Source: Muraenolepis orangiensis (lineage: Eukaryota > Chordata > Actinopteri > Gadiformes > Muraenolepididae). From it: 64,000 nucleotides of DNA. Below, piece by piece: positions 1-10,813 of the stretch (position 1 is the stretch's first letter; every line of letters starts with the position of its first letter). Location of the stretch: NCBI GenBank assembly GCA_027704905.1, contig CM051005.1:9318714-9382713 (forward strand), given 5' to 3'. Position numbers and translations under genes: made by a program. Under the pieces are notes generated by a model that was given only the letters and a program-made list of their open reading frames with translations, was not told where the DNA came from and ran no database searches.

Positions 1-267
1 AGTCGTGTTACTAAATCATCTTGGTGGCATTGATTATTACTTTCTGTGCGTTTCATGGTGTGTTTCGTTAGTTAAACTTTTGAAATCCAATAATATTTGT
101 TTTATTAATGTCTTGGTAGTGATCGATGAACGAGTGGAGCTGTCTACTGTGCTGAAAGTTACTTCACGGCTTGACTTTCAGCGCCACGTGTGTGTGACTA
201 CTTGTTCCAAATCCATATGGCAAAAAGTCATTGGCTATTTTAGTGTATTTTATTTAAGTATAAAACT

Positions 268-445
268 AAAACAGTCTGTGATACGGTATGCATTGTAAGA
301 GCCATGAGTATTGGAGCGGCCAACAGGCGACAATAGGAACGCGACCACCCAGAGTTTCTTGTATTGAACTTAGTATCCGGACCTCTGCGACAGATTATTT
401 TCCACCCGAGTATAAATGATACTACACTATGGTTTTGCACAAGGT
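268..445 (-). repeat. Inverted remnant of the IRG upstream module
   Basis: On the minus strand this matches the sequence between the IRG promoter module and the first IRG coding exon, including the stretch seen around 19,370-19,480 and the ISRE-proximal piece with the ACTCGGGTGGA motif and the AGAGGTCCGGAT motif. No coding sequence accompanies it. The copy-2 equivalent lies at about 41,010-41,187. It shows that the cluster's regulatory DNA has been scattered in both orientations. Confidence 0.65.
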
Positions 446-1099
446 TTATCTTGAACGTCGAGGGTCGGGCATTCAACTTTAAGAGCATCCACCAGCAGTA
501 ACATCAATTGGGGCCAATGGTTGGGAATTTTAATACTGTGGGAGTGCTCATAAATGAGGAGACGGTAGACAAGTTGTCGAGTTGAAGTTGTTTACTTCCC
601 AACACGAACAGTAATACAGCGGCAGTAGTGAAGCTTGCAACAGTAACGACAGGCCAACGTATCAGAACCGGTACATTCTAAACTCCCGCTCACTCTGAAC
701 ATTACCCAGAATGCTCCTGGGTTAAGGTCTTAAAGGAGACGTACCTCCTCTCACAGTGTCCAGTGAATGTCTGTGTCCCAAGTGGGTCACCACAGTACAA
801 TATTTAAATAAACAATAATAATAATATTAGTAATAATTATGATAATGTAGATTATATAGATAAATTAAATAGAAAACACGTTCTGAATTAATAATGAAAG
901 ACTGATCCCCATTGTGGCAGAACGCTTCACGACAGGACACAGGGTCAAGAGGACCAGCGGCGGGAGAGCCGTGTCATCGGTAGAAGGCAACACATAGAGT
1001 GGAACCTTTGGTGGGCGTCAGGAGAGATTGCATAGGAAGATAAAGTATTAATCAGAATTGAATCAGAAAGGGAGAAGTTCAGGGATTAAACCAAAAACA

Positions 1100-2145
1100 C
1101 AGTCAAATATATAAGGGAGAGAATATAAGAGGAGAGATTAGAAGAATTTGCCAGACCCTGTTAACTTAAAGTGCAGCCCCAAAACTAAAAAGGGGTCAGC
1201 AAAAGTGCAGGGAGAACGCCACAGACGGAGATAAGGCACAGAACAGGAAGGAATTAGCCAGCCCAACCTCACTAGAGAGTGTGTATTACTATACCACACA
1301 TCAAGCAGAGCACAGCAGAACCACACTATAGATCAGATACTATCGCCAGTTAATAGAAGGTGGGAAAGATTTAATGGAGACGGACCAGAATTCAACATTT
1401 CCTGCCCAGTGCATAAAATAGATATCTGTAATTCCAGAACCGCACTACGTAATCAAACAGTGGTCAGATCACAGAATTCCAATACACTACCCCCAACCAA
1501 GGGCCAGACGAGGTTAGAGACAAAGAGAGGAAGTGGAGGGAAAACCCAAAGCAGGCAGCCAGGCCCGTCAACCATAAAATAGGTTAGCAGCCCCCAGAAA
1601 GGAAGGTCAGCGAAAGGGCAGAGAGAAAACCACAGACTTGGACAACCCACAGTACAGGGACTCATGAGGAGCAATGTAAACATGGAGGAGATCACAGGCA
1701 GAGCCATGAACAAATGGAAGAGCGCACACAGCCCAAAGAGCAGAAAGGGGAAAGAGACAGACTCATAAAACACTTAGGGAGATGGCAGAAAGACTAACTA
1801 TTCCCCAAAAGAAAAGGCCCCTACAAAGCAGAACAGACTGAACGTATAGATAAAGATAAACATAGGACAGTCTAAGCAAGAATGAAGAAAAATAAACAGG
1901 ACAAGTTGTTACGTTAGAAATTGGATAAAAACGCAGGCTGGGAAATGGATAAAGAAGAAGAGAGAGAGAGAAATAGAGAAGAAGAGTGAGAAAGGTATGA
2001 GAGAGTGGAACAAGAAGGTGTAGAGGAAGACATTCGAGGAGTCCAGCTGACTGGCGGGGGAGGAACAGGAAGGCGACGGGTCCACCACAGCTGAGGTCAA
2101 CAAACAGGGAAGTGACACACGTAGACATGCAGCAACACACACAGA
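1100..2145 (+). pseudogene. Decayed retroelement gag-like region, copy 1
   Basis: A purine-rich plus-strand stretch with many stops, matching 41,780-42,745 in copy 2. Its end (2,040-2,145) is the tail of the zinc-knuckle gag ORF that is better preserved at 42,925-43,446; here the knuckle itself is deleted. The long minus-strand reading frames over this interval are complements of the purine-rich strand and are not believed. The element may be an endogenous retrovirus-type or LTR retroelement, but no protease or polymerase is seen beside it. Confidence 0.45.
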
Positions 2146-2149
2146 CATG

Positions 2150-2218
2150 AGGGAATGGGGAGTAAGCATTCCTATGTACTTGTTACAAATGGCCAATAAA
2201 AATCTTGTATCTTGTATG
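2150..2218 (+). mobile_element. 3' tail of an L2-type LINE (CTTGTAT-tail family)
   Basis: The stretch ends in a polyadenylation-like AATAAA followed by the CTTGTATCTTGTAT repeat. The same tail closes longer L2 fragments at about 38,040-38,118 and 45,972-46,035, so it is a 5'-truncated LINE 3' end. Confidence 0.7.
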
Positions 2219-2399
2219 AGGAGAAGGTTTTATTACACCCAGGTTTAGTTGAAATCTGGATAAACTCAGACGTGTGAGGCAAGTGAGTGTCTGAGACTGA
2301 CAGTCTGTGAGTTGGAGTGTGTTTGATTGATGTGAGTGGGTTTATTGCCTCAGCACCTTTGCTATTCGGGGGAACAATGTATCATGGTGTTTTTGTGAC

Positions 2400-2690
2400 T
2401 GTGTGAAAGAATGAGATGAGTGTAATAGATACTGAGTGAAAGAGGAATAAGGTACTGAGAAATAGGAAGGGGTACAGTGAGAATGGGGTGAGTTCAAGTT
2501 CAAGAAGTACTGCACGGAAGGTCCGTTTCTGGGAGCATTCTAGAAGTCAAATGTTCATGTAGGTTTGCTCATTGATGTGTGAATGCAATAAAGCAAATAA
2601 TAATTGTTCAAACTTTTAGAACTGTGACCAAGTTAAAAGTAATGACATAATTAAGGTTGAGTTTTGCTATTTTAAGATTCACAATTAGGC
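2400..2690. repeat. Dispersed repeat, paired with 4010-4300
   Basis: This block reappears at about 4,010-4,300 with small indels, and both are present again in copy 2 (about 46,240-46,520 and 47,850-48,140). No protein is encoded. The intervening DNA holds the two opposed L2 fragments, so the paired repeats may be the flanks of a local duplication. The stretch 2,220-2,860 otherwise contains nothing recognisable. Confidence 0.6.
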
Positions 2691-2861
2691 ACGATTTAAA
2701 AATATGTATTCAAAATGATTGTTTTCTCTTTGATATTTTCATTTTACATGTTAATTCTGGATGCTTGGTCGGTGTGCGCCTGCAGACATTGAGGAGGAAA
2801 TCACTTAAGGTGCTCGTCTAACTGGGACAGGGTAAACCAAGTGGTCCCTGCCTGTCGGTGT

Positions 2862-3110
2862 TCAAGTGAAGTTTCCCTCCCCCGACCGTTCCTTCCCTTG
2901 TAGTGATCTCAAGCTTCTCCTTGGTGTCTGGCAAACGCCAGACTGACTAGGTTTACCTTTTGGAACCCTGGTGACCACAAGAAGAAGCTGTTCTTGTGTT
3001 TTAAACCTTGTAGTACTTGTATGGATGCTGCGCAACCGGCAACCATACGGTAGGGGGGAGAAGAGATGGTGCCCAGGGTGGTTGTATGTGTGTGTCAATA
3101 ACATAATACA
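2862..3110 (-). mobile_element. L2-type LINE 3' fragment, minus strand
   Basis: The minus-strand translation contains the HPGHHLFSPLPYG motif, the conserved end of L2-type reverse transcriptase ORFs, followed by a TTRF motif. It faces the plus-strand fragment at 3,304-3,720 of the same family, so the two form an imperfect inverted pair. The frame is broken and no catalytic residues are present. Copy 2 equivalent: about 46,704-46,952. Confidence 0.65.
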
Positions 3111-3303
3111 TGTTATCACCACACTATTAGGAATCAAATACAATGTATTATTAGTCTATTATCCACAGTCAGCAAGACTAGTGGAAGGGGCCAAACAGAC
3201 TGGTGGCAAAAGGGACCTAGCCTTGATGAAATAACGCATGAGATAACAGAGTAAACCAGAGCACTAATCAAAGCCTGACAAGTTCTGTTTTCTCAGGTGC
3301 AGC

Positions 3304-3720
3304 TTGCAGAGCAATGAGGGAAAAACGACCCTGAAGAAGGCACACCAGCGCCTCTATGCTCTGCGGTGCCTCAGAAAAAGCGGTATAGGCCAGAGGTGGC
3401 TAGTGAACTACCGTGGCACCGGAGAGAGCGTCTTGACGGGTGGCAACACCACTGCACGGGACAAGAAAGCCATCCAGAGGGTCGTGAGGATGGAAAAGAA
3501 GATCATCGGGTGTGCACTTCCATTGAGGAGATCTTTAGGACCAGATGTTTGAAGAAGGCCATGTCCATCATAAAGGACTGCAACCACCCTGGGCACCATC
3601 TCTTCTCCCCCCTACCGTATGGTCGCCGGTTGCGCAACATCTGTACAAGGACTACCAGGTTTAAGGATAGTTTTTATCCACAGGCAGTGCGCCTACTGAA
3701 CTGCTAGGAGTGATGCCACT
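3304..3720 (+). mobile_element. L2-type LINE RT C-terminal fragment
   Basis: The translation shows the LKKAHQRLYALRCLRKSG motif and, after frameshifts, TTARDKKAIQRVV and HPGHHLFSPLPYGRRLR. These are conserved pieces of the C-terminal half of L2-type RT ORFs. At least one frameshift separates the two halves and the RT active site is absent. A 3' tail resembling the CTTGTAT family follows at about 3,966-4,010. The copy-2 counterpart is at 47,146-47,560. Confidence 0.75.
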
Positions 3721-4295
3721 TTCACTTTCATAACATCATCATTAGCATTACACTTACATACTTACTGTACTTTCTGGACTCATCAGTTACTGCACTGTAC
3801 TGCACTGTATTCATGATGCTGCTGCACTACTGGCACTTTAAATGCTTTTGAAAGATCTTTAAAAAATATAAAATTAAAAAACATGTACATAACAGTTAAG
3901 TCACTTTGCTGATCTTTTTTTGTTTATTTTTATTGTATATATTATTTTTATGGTGTTTTTGAGATTCATACTGCGGAAGGGAATGGGGAGTAAGCATTCC
4001 TATGTACTTGAGTATAATAGATACTGAGTGAAAGAGGAATAAGGTACTGAGTGAAAGAGGAATAAGGTACTGAGAAAGAGGAAGGGGTACAGTGAGAATG
4101 GAGTTCAAGTTCAAGAAGCACTGCACGGGAGGCCCGTTTCTGGGAGCATTCTAGATGTGGAATGTACGTGTAGTACGTGCTCATTGATGTGTGAATGCAA
4201 TAAAGCAAATAAGAATTGTTCAAACTTTTAGAACTTTGACCAAGTTAAAAGTAATGACATAATTAAGGTTGAGTTTTGCTATTTTAAGATTCACA

Positions 4296-4456
4296 ATAAG
4301 GCCACTCCTCAGGAGGAGGACTGGCAAACGGGGGTGGTGGTACCCCTGTTCAATTACAGAGGTATCACATTACTCAGCCTCCCTGGGAAAGTCTACTCCA
4401 AGTTGCTGGAAAGGAGGGTTCGGCCGAAAGCGAACCTCAGATTGAAGAGGAACAAT
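4296..4456 (+). mobile_element. LINE reverse transcriptase fragment fused to IRG pseudogene
   Basis: The translation carries the NYRGITLLSLPGKVYSKLLE motif, typical of a non-LTR reverse transcriptase widespread in teleosts. It runs directly into IRG sequence at 4,457. Copy 1 has lost 25 bp in this segment relative to copy 2 (48,150-48,329), and both are frame-damaged. The family is uncertain beyond non-LTR. Confidence 0.7.
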
Positions 4457-4929
4457 GCGGCCCCTACTGATGTTGTGGAAACCACGATACCTGAGGCTTA
4501 CCCACATCCAAAATACCCAAATCTTACAGTATGTGATCTCCCGGGAATCAGAACCACCAAATTCCCAGCTCATCAGTACCTGAAGCATGTAGAGTTTGAA
4601 AAGTTTGATTTTTTCATCATCATTGATAAAAACTTGCTGGAGAAACTTACCAGTGACACAAGTAATCCTTTAGATGATCTAAAGGATCTTGAAATATATG
4701 TGTTCTGGAAAGGATAACAATATAACTTGTTGGATTTATGCTGCGTAATATGTCACAAAATGTGATATGTGTTGCAACAAAAGAAGGTTCCAGATGGATT
4801 CCTTTTGTTGGATTCCTAATAGCGGCTGGTCTTTCTTATGGTTTAATTTACAGGTTTGTGAGTCATGTTCTTGACAGCCTAGCTGTTGATGCAGAAAATG
4901 TTCTGATAAAAGCATTGGACATTCAGTAA
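4457..4929 (+). pseudogene. IRG GTPase pseudogene 1 (LINE-fused, internally deleted)
   Basis: Matches IRG genes A and B from just after the P-loop region: the threonine-rich G2-like segment, the G3 motif DLPG and the FEKFDFF segment are seen. The sequence then jumps from the middle of coding exon 1 (FIII) straight into coding exon 2 (DKNLLEKL), losing the G4 region and the intron. The P-loop is missing because the 5' part is replaced by a LINE fragment. A stop at about 4,717 and a frame change separate the last block (4,738-4,929), which ends with the conserved VLDSLAVDAENVLIKA C-terminus. It cannot make a working GTPase. Confidence 0.85.
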
Positions 4930-5554
4930 TGTCAGGTAATGCGGTAGCCTCCAGCGGTGAGGAACAATGAACACTTAAATGAAACAATGGGTAAAAACTG
5001 TAAAAAGTGATTTAGTAGTTAGTGATACACAGTGTTTGCTGATTGGTTTGTTTTTAATTACTGGTGAAACATGACATTGGGTTCAATGTTGTGGCCTGTT
5101 ATCCACAGCAGGGATAATGGGGCTAGGAGAGGTGCCTGAACCCAAAGGCCACTTAATAGAATGTAATATTATTAAATATAGGTTTGACAGGACATAACCT
5201 GACCTGACAGTCACTCTCAGTCAGAGAGTGGGGGAGAGACTTCATTAGTTATTTTTATATTTTATGTTTCCAGATTGCAGCTTTACAACAGCTACCTTGA
5301 TAGATAACATGTTAACATTACTGCAACAAATGACATCTTATTTGTTTCTCTTTCATCTCATTAATATCATAATATGTTGCAATTACGTGTTGTATATGTA
5401 TATGTTGTGAAATTAACACGTTTAATTATAATTCCTTCCGCCATTAAAAAATATTTTCTTACGTGAAATAATAATAGTTTTGTTATTTAAAAACAGACAG
5501 AAGATTATTAGCCTGTGAATGTTTGGGGGTTAAATATAAATATATTTGTATCCT

Positions 5555-5745
5555 TGAAACAGCCTCATGCAGTGAGAATGTCCACAATGGAGTCCTTGAA
5601 ACAGCCTCATGTATCACTGAGAATGTCCACAATGGAGTCCTTGAAACAGCCTCATGTATCACTGAGAATGTCCACAATGGAGTCCTTGAAACAGCCTCAC
5701 GTATCACTGAGAATGGCCATCATAGAGTCCTTGAAAACTGAATTT
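5555..5745 (+). repeat. 45-bp minisatellite downstream of IRG pseudogene 1
   Basis: About four tandem copies of a unit near 45 bp, each containing GAAACAGCCTCATG, GAGAATGTCCACAATGGAGT or close variants. The unit is a multiple of three, so several frames stay open and give spurious repetitive peptides. Equivalent arrays lie downstream of the other IRG units at about 21,840-21,940 (degenerate), 49,420-49,612 and 60,625-60,850. Confidence 0.85.
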
Positions 5746-5809
5746 GTAAATTTAAGTCATTTTTGCAGATTGTTCCAGTCTGGCTGCAGCAGACCGGAAA
5801 GTCGACCGA

Positions 5810-5945
5810 CCGAGTAAATGACTGCATTTATATAGCGCTGTTTCTGACCTGTTGCCACTCAAAGCTCTTTACAATGTGTGCCTATCATTTACCAGGCAGA
5901 CCAAGGTCTGATTGATAGAGTAGAATGAACCAGTGAATATTAAGA
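5810..5945. repeat. Dispersed repeat with TATATAGCGCTG motif
   Basis: A short module with ATTTATATAGCGCTGTTTCT, then CACTCAAAGC(G)CTTTACA about 30 bp later. Such paired TAGCGCT / AAGCGCTTTACA motifs are common in teleost dispersed repeats. It recurs after IRG units and near the CA arrays at about 9,320-9,400, 15,200-15,320 (inverted), 17,545-17,660, 22,005-22,110, 49,680-49,800, 53,065-53,145 and 60,925-61,025; a related copy is at 43,890-43,940. Confidence 0.7.
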
Positions 5946-6174
5946 CCAGTGTGAAAAGGGGGGCGTTTTGAAAGGGTTATCTGTAGACAACACAAGGGAC
6001 ACTTCAGGGACACTTCAGTCAATCTTTGACACGTAAGACACTTACGTGTCTAAGGATAATGGTCAATTATGTATAGGCTCAATAATGTAGCATACGGTCT
6101 CAACTGTTGACAATGTTTTCATTTATATATTAAATATAATATTGAATATTATATACTTTTGGTAGTTCGTTCTT

Positions 6175-6190
6175 AGTGGCCTAGGCCACT
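6175..6190. promoter_or_regulatory. 16-bp perfect palindrome of an IRG promoter module
   Basis: AGTGGCCTAGGCCACT reads the same on both strands. The palindrome is preserved in nearly every copy of the module: 12,243-12,258, 15,104-15,119, 17,745-17,760, 50,042-50,057, 57,565-57,580, and with one terminal change at 61,114-61,129. Here an L2 element inserted 34 bp downstream separates it from the GAS site at 7,347-7,355. Confidence 0.6.
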
Positions 6191-6223
6191 TGCTGCTGTA
6201 CCAGCATTTCCTTTCCTCCAGCA

Positions 6224-7340
6224 TACTGGACCTGGACCGCCGCCAGGTGGTGAGGATGGGCAGCACCACATCAGAGCCACTGACCCTCAACACGGGAGCC
6301 CTCCAGGGATGCGTGCTGAGCCCTCTCCTCTACTCCCTCTACACCCACGACTGCATGGCTATGCACAGCTCCAACGTCATCGTCAAGTTTGCTGACGACA
6401 CGACAGTGATGGGCCTGATCGCCGGCGACGACGAGACAGCCTACAGGGAGGAGGTCGGAGCGCTGGAGCAGTGGTGCCAGGAGAACAGCCTCGCCCTCAA
6501 CGTCAAGAAGACCAAGGAGCTGATCGTGGACTTCAGGAGGCAGAGGGGAGAGCACAGCCCTATCTCCATCGACGGCGTTGCAGTAGAGAGGGTCAGCAGC
6601 TTCAAGTTCCTCGGCGTGCACATCTCCGAGGACCTCACATGGTCCACGCACACCACACAAGTGGTGAAAATGGTCCAACAACGCCTGTATTTCCTCAGGC
6701 GTCTGAAGAAATTCAGCATGGGCCCCCGCATCCTGAGAACATTCTATAACGGCACCATCGAGAGTGTTCTTACAGGGTGTATCACCGCCTGGTACGAGAA
6801 CTGCACTGCACTCGAGCGCAGAGCACTTCAAAGGGTGGTGCGGACGGCCCAGTATATCGTTGGAGGTGAGCTCCCCTCCCTCCTGGATATTTACAATCAG
6901 CGGTGCGTGGCCAAGGCCAAACGAATTATAAAAGACATTGCCCACCCCAGCCACGAACTGTACTCACTGTTACCGTCAGGCAGGCGATACCGCAGTATCA
7001 AGTGCCGTACAAATAGGCTTAGAGATAGCTTCCACAGTCAGGCCATCAGGCTGCTGAACAAGGGCGTATAGCATATAACAATGTATATTTTATTACATTG
7101 ATTTATATATACATATTGCTCTTTTCTGTGCTGATATTTAGCATTTTATAAATTGCATTTTAATTTTTTATTTTAATTTTTAACTTTATTCTATTTTCAT
7201 TCTATTTTTATCTATTTTTATCTCATTTTATAACTGCTGTCTGTCGTCGGGTATTGCACACAAGATTTTCACATCACTGCTTTATACTTGTGTAAACTGT
7301 GAAGTGACAATAAACTTGACTTGACTTGACTTGACTTGAC
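6224..7340 (+). mobile_element. L2-type LINE insertion (CTTGA-tail family) in an IRG promoter module
   Basis: A 5'-truncated L2 with a nearly continuous frame through 7,071. The protein shows the RT active-site motif FADD, then KKTKELIVDFRR, FKFLGVHISEDLTW and HPSHELYSLLPSGRRYR in the order expected of the C-terminal half of L2 ORF2. The 3' end is a (CTTGA)n-type tail ending at about 7,340. The insertion lies between the palindrome and the GAS site of the module: the flanks CTCCAGCA and AGTGGTTTCTTGG rejoin to the module sequence seen intact at 12,285-12,305. Endonuclease and the first RT blocks are absent, so it cannot mobilise itself. Confidence 0.85.
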
Positions 7341-7460
7341 AGTGGTTTCTTGGAAACCACGTTTGCTGAATAATCTCAGAGGCAACTCCCATGTCACGCT
7401 GCCTGCTTTTATAGCAGGCGGTGGATCTTTACTTTCTCTTTTACATTGAGTATTGTAGTA
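7341..7460 (+). promoter_or_regulatory. Downstream half of an IRG promoter module (GAS, ISRE-like)
   Basis: A perfect GAS-type STAT site TTCTTGGAA (7,347-7,355) inside a short inverted repeat (GTGGTTTC/GAAACCAC) is followed about 80 bp later by ACTTTCTCTTTTAC, which on the minus strand has GAAA after an AAAA half-site, as in IRF/ISRE elements. The upstream palindrome is 1.1 kb away because of the L2 insertion. The next gene-like unit is the mini-IRG pseudogene at 8.0 kb. Function is inferred from motif content only. Confidence 0.5.
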
Positions 7461-7632
7461 TAATTTCTACTCGGGTAGAGAAGAATCTTTTGCAGAGGTC
7501 CGGATGCTAAATTCAATATATTTTATTGACACAAAGCATCGAATAAATCATCAACTGCGGCAAGATGGAGCCTGCCGTGCAAAACTGTTCAGACTGACGA
7601 CGCGCTTCTTACCAAACATTATATAGGAAGTA

Positions 7633-7906
7633 GAACAACAAACATCTACTACTCCTATTGGTCACGGTACAACAAACATCTACTACTCCTATTGGTCACG
7701 GTACAACAAACATCTACTACTCCTATTGGTCACGGTACAACAAACATCTACTACTCCTATTGGTCAGGGTACAACAAACATCTACTACTCCTATTGGTCA
7801 CGGTACAACAAACATCTACTTCTCCTATTGGTCAAGGTAAACAAACATCTACTACTCCTATTGGTCAGTGTACAACAAACATCTACTACTCCTATTGGTC
7901 ACGGTG
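7633..7906 (+). repeat. 34-bp minisatellite with inverted CCAAT boxes
   Basis: About eight tandem copies of a 34-bp unit containing AACATCTACTACTCC and CTATTGGTCACGGT. Each unit carries ATTGG, the complement of a CCAAT box. The array lies between the IRG promoter module and the IRG coding remnant. Related arrays are at 14,648-14,790 (inverted), 19,010-19,350, 51,461-51,665 and 58,508-58,646. Copy number differs between the two segmental copies (about eight here, about six at 51.5 kb). Confidence 0.9.
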
Positions 7907-8003
7907 CTTTTGTTGACAGAAACTCCGTCGTCCTAGTCCTAGTGTCTAATACACATGGCTCTTACAATGCATACAGTATCACAGACAGTGTGTTTTTAGT
8001 TGT

Positions 8004-8333
8004 TATTTGAGAGATAGTATTCCACTGAACATTGCTGTCACAGGAGACAATGGATCTGGAAAGTCCACATGTGTTAGTGCCTTCAGGGGAATAGACAACA
8101 GAGATGATAGAGCGGCCTCTACGGATGTTGTGGAAAATGTGATATGTGTTGCAGCAGAGGAATGTTCCAGATGGATTCCATTTGTTGGACTCCCAATAGC
8201 AGCTGCTCTTTCTTATGGTTTCATTTACAGTTTTTTGAGTCATGTTCTTGACAGCCTAGCTGTTGACGCAGACAAAGTTCTGATAAAAGCATTTGAGATT
8301 AATGCGGTAGCCTCCAGCGGTGAGGAACAATGA
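8004..8333 (+). pseudogene. IRG pseudogene 2, mini-IRG with P-loop joined to C-terminus
   Basis: The reading frame shows SIPLNIAVTGDNGSGKST, a complete G1/P-loop, and 30 residues on jumps to the last part of the protein (ICVAAEECSRWIPFVGLP, then VLDSLAVDADKVLIKAF). Roughly 270 residues, including G3, G4 and the helical middle, are missing, yet the joined frame stays open for about 105 codons and reads past the usual stop into former 3' flank (NAVASSGEEQ). There is no in-frame ATG before the P-loop; the open frame begins at TTG. The same structure is in copy 2 (51,763-52,092). It is most likely a pseudogene. Confidence 0.8.
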
Positions 8334-9095
8334 ACGCTTAAACTGAACAATGAATGTTTAAAAAAGGGTAAAACGTGATTCAGTAGTTAGTGATACAACG
8401 TGTTTGCTGATGTTTTATTGGTTTCTTTTAATTACTGGTGAAACATGACATTGGGTTAAATGATTGGTTAAATGTTGTGTTTTAATGGGCATGCCATGTC
8501 CAGGCCTGTTATCCACAGCAGGGCTAATGGGGCCAAGAGAGGTCCCTGAACCCAAAGGCCACTTGTAATATTATTAAATATATACAGTCAACTCTCAGTC
8601 AGAGAGTGGTGGAGAGACTTCATTCATTCTTTATTTTACGCTACCATACCATATAACAGCTTTACTATAACTACATCTATAGTCTTTCTCACTCATCTCA
8701 TCATTCTCATAATACGTTGAAATTACTTATTTTCAATTATAATTCCTTCAGCCGAGGTAAGATTATTATTTTATAATAACCGTTTGATTTTGGATCAACC
8801 AAGAATCAAAACTGAAAATGTAATTAAAATTTAAAGTTTTGAAATGTTTTCTATTATGATTACATTGGCCTTCTGTATCTCAACTAAACTCAACTAAAGC
8901 AGTCATGCATTTCTATTACCACTGTTACGGCCAGCTCGTATTACTGTAACATAAAAGGCATGGAGTACATACCAAAACAGAGGAGAAATGACATGTACAA
9001 TGGATCTAATATGAACTCAAACTCTTTGAGTGGCGGAGAAGTGCTTCAGATCCGAGGGTAAGGAATGTGGGTCCAGTAAGGCAGAGGTGGGACGG

Positions 9096-9212
<117 letters not shown>

Positions 9213-9681
9213 TTGTAAAAGTGTTTTTTTGCAGATTGTTCTAGTCGCAGACCGGAAAGTCAACCGACTATGACTGCATTAAATGACTGCATTTAAAAAC
9301 TGAAAATGACTGCAGAGTAAATGACTGCATTTATATAGCGCTGTTTCTGACCTGTTGCCACTCAAAGCGCTTTACAATGTGTAACTATCATTTACCAGGG
9401 GGCAGACTGTTGTGTTTAATAAGACTATGGACTACGACTTTTAGGTTGACCGTTTATTGTACACACTGCCATGGCGTCAACAACAACAACAACTGTGTCC
9501 GGTTCACACACCCCAAAACTCCCGGTCACACCGGATGTAATGCATACATAACATTTACCCCCCCCCCACAAGGAACCCAATTCACTTTTAACTTTAACTC
9601 TATATGAACTTGGTAGACTGCCAGTAACCAGCATAGCAATGTGGATTATTCTGCCACGTACGCAATGTAAAATGTCGCCCA

Positions 9682-10533
9682 TTACACGTACATGTGCCAC
9701 CGCTTGCACGCCCAGACGCAGGCCAGGGCCTCCCGCTCCCCCACCGAGTATTTCTTTTCGGCCGAGTTGAGGGACCGAGAGGCGAACACTACCGGGCGTT
9801 CCGTGCCCCCTTGGATCTGGGACAGCACCGCCCCTATTGCCGTATTGGACGCGTCACAGGTCACGAACGTGGGGCTCGCCAGGTCAAAGAATGCGAGCAC
9901 CGGTGTTGAGGTGAGCTGCGTCTTGAGCTGGCAAATAGCGGCAGAGCAGGCCGGGGTCCACTCCCAGACCGCGTCCTGTTTCAGGAGCTCGCGTAGTGGG
10001 GAGGTGGTCAAAGAGTACTGGGGAAGGAAATACAGGTAGTAGGCCGTCATCCCCAGAAACGAAGAGATCTGAGCTGGGCAGGACGGCTCAGGCAGGTGCA
10101 GTACCGCCTCTACGTTTGAGTGTAGCGGGCTGAGGCCGTCAGCGGTCAGGCGGAACCCTACAAACTCGATGGCTGGAACGGCGAAGGTGCACTTTTCCCC
10201 ATTTAGCATGAGGTTGTGACTGGCGAGGACGTCCAGCACCCTCACCAGGCGTTCGTCATGAACGGCCGGTGTTGCACCATGAACCACTATGTCTTCCAGG
10301 AAAACGACCACGCCCGGGATGCCGGCGAAGATGGTGGTCATGATTTTTTGAAAACAGCTGGGGGCCGAGCTGAGGCCGAAGGGCATACGGCTGCGGATGT
10401 CAGGGTGCAGCGGAACCTGCAGGTAGCCTTGGCGAAGGTCTAGTTTTGTGAACATGGAAGAGCCGTAGAATTGTGTGGCTAGCTCCTCCACTGTGGGCAG
10501 CGGATACCTGTCAGGTATCACGGTCTTGTTCAC
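9682..10533 (-). pseudogene. Gypsy reverse transcriptase remnant
   Basis: The 283-codon minus-strand frame holds RT blocks in order: IPDRYPLPT, FTKLDLRQGYLQVPLHP, MPFGLSSAPSCFQ, then the active-site position reading VVFLEDIVV. The family normally has Y-x-D-D here, so the first aspartate is a glutamate. An RNase H start (FVTCDASNTAIGAVLSQ) follows. The frame upstream, coding for protease, is out of phase; the break sits in a G-run near 10,550-10,560. It ends at a stop where the RNase H should continue. Copy 2 (54,998-55,849) shares the same FLED change. Confidence 0.85.
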
Positions 10534-10795
10534 CGGCCTGAGATCGATGCAGGCCCCCTGACTTTTTCTTCACCACCACCAGGTTTGAAATCCACGGGGA
10601 AGCATCAATGTCCTCGATGATGCCCGCGTCCAAGAGTTTTTGCAGCTCGGTGGTGACGTCGTCGCGCAGGGCGAGAGGCAGGCGGCGTATGGGTGTTCGG
10701 AGCGGAAAGAGCCACCGGACCGTGGAAATATTCAGGAGCGACTTGGAGGCCCCCGTATCCAGCAGCAGTGGGAGGCAGACCCCATCCAGCTCCAC
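10511..10795 (-). pseudogene. Gypsy protease and RT start remnant
   Basis: The frame carries LLDTGASKSLL, the aspartic protease active-site motif (DTGA), then about 55 residues on the beginning of the RT region (SPWISNLVVVKKKSGG). It runs out of frame into the RT remnant after the G-run. Same in copy 2 (55,827-56,111). Confidence 0.8.
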
Positions 10796-10813
10796 TGTGC
10801 AGCACTTTAGCGG

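Noticed and set aside
1138..2196. Several minus-strand ORFs rich in Leu/Ser/Phe
   Set aside because: They are complements of a purine-rich, stop-laden plus strand; peptides are low in complexity and unlike any family.
5483..5741. Repeat peptide LETASCITENVHNGV and its antisense
   Set aside because: A 45-bp minisatellite keeps frames open by period; no start, context or family supports a gene.
6271..6954. 227-codon minus-strand ORF
   Set aside because: Antisense shadow of the L2 RT frame; the plus-strand frame has the conserved motifs.
7633..7906. CRISPR array
   Set aside because: The 34-bp units are head to tail without unique spacers, in a eukaryotic genome.
7658..8010. Tyr-Ser-Tyr-Trp-Ser repeat peptides
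   Set aside because: The 34-bp minisatellite read in all frames; the period is not a multiple of three, so the frames simply cycle.
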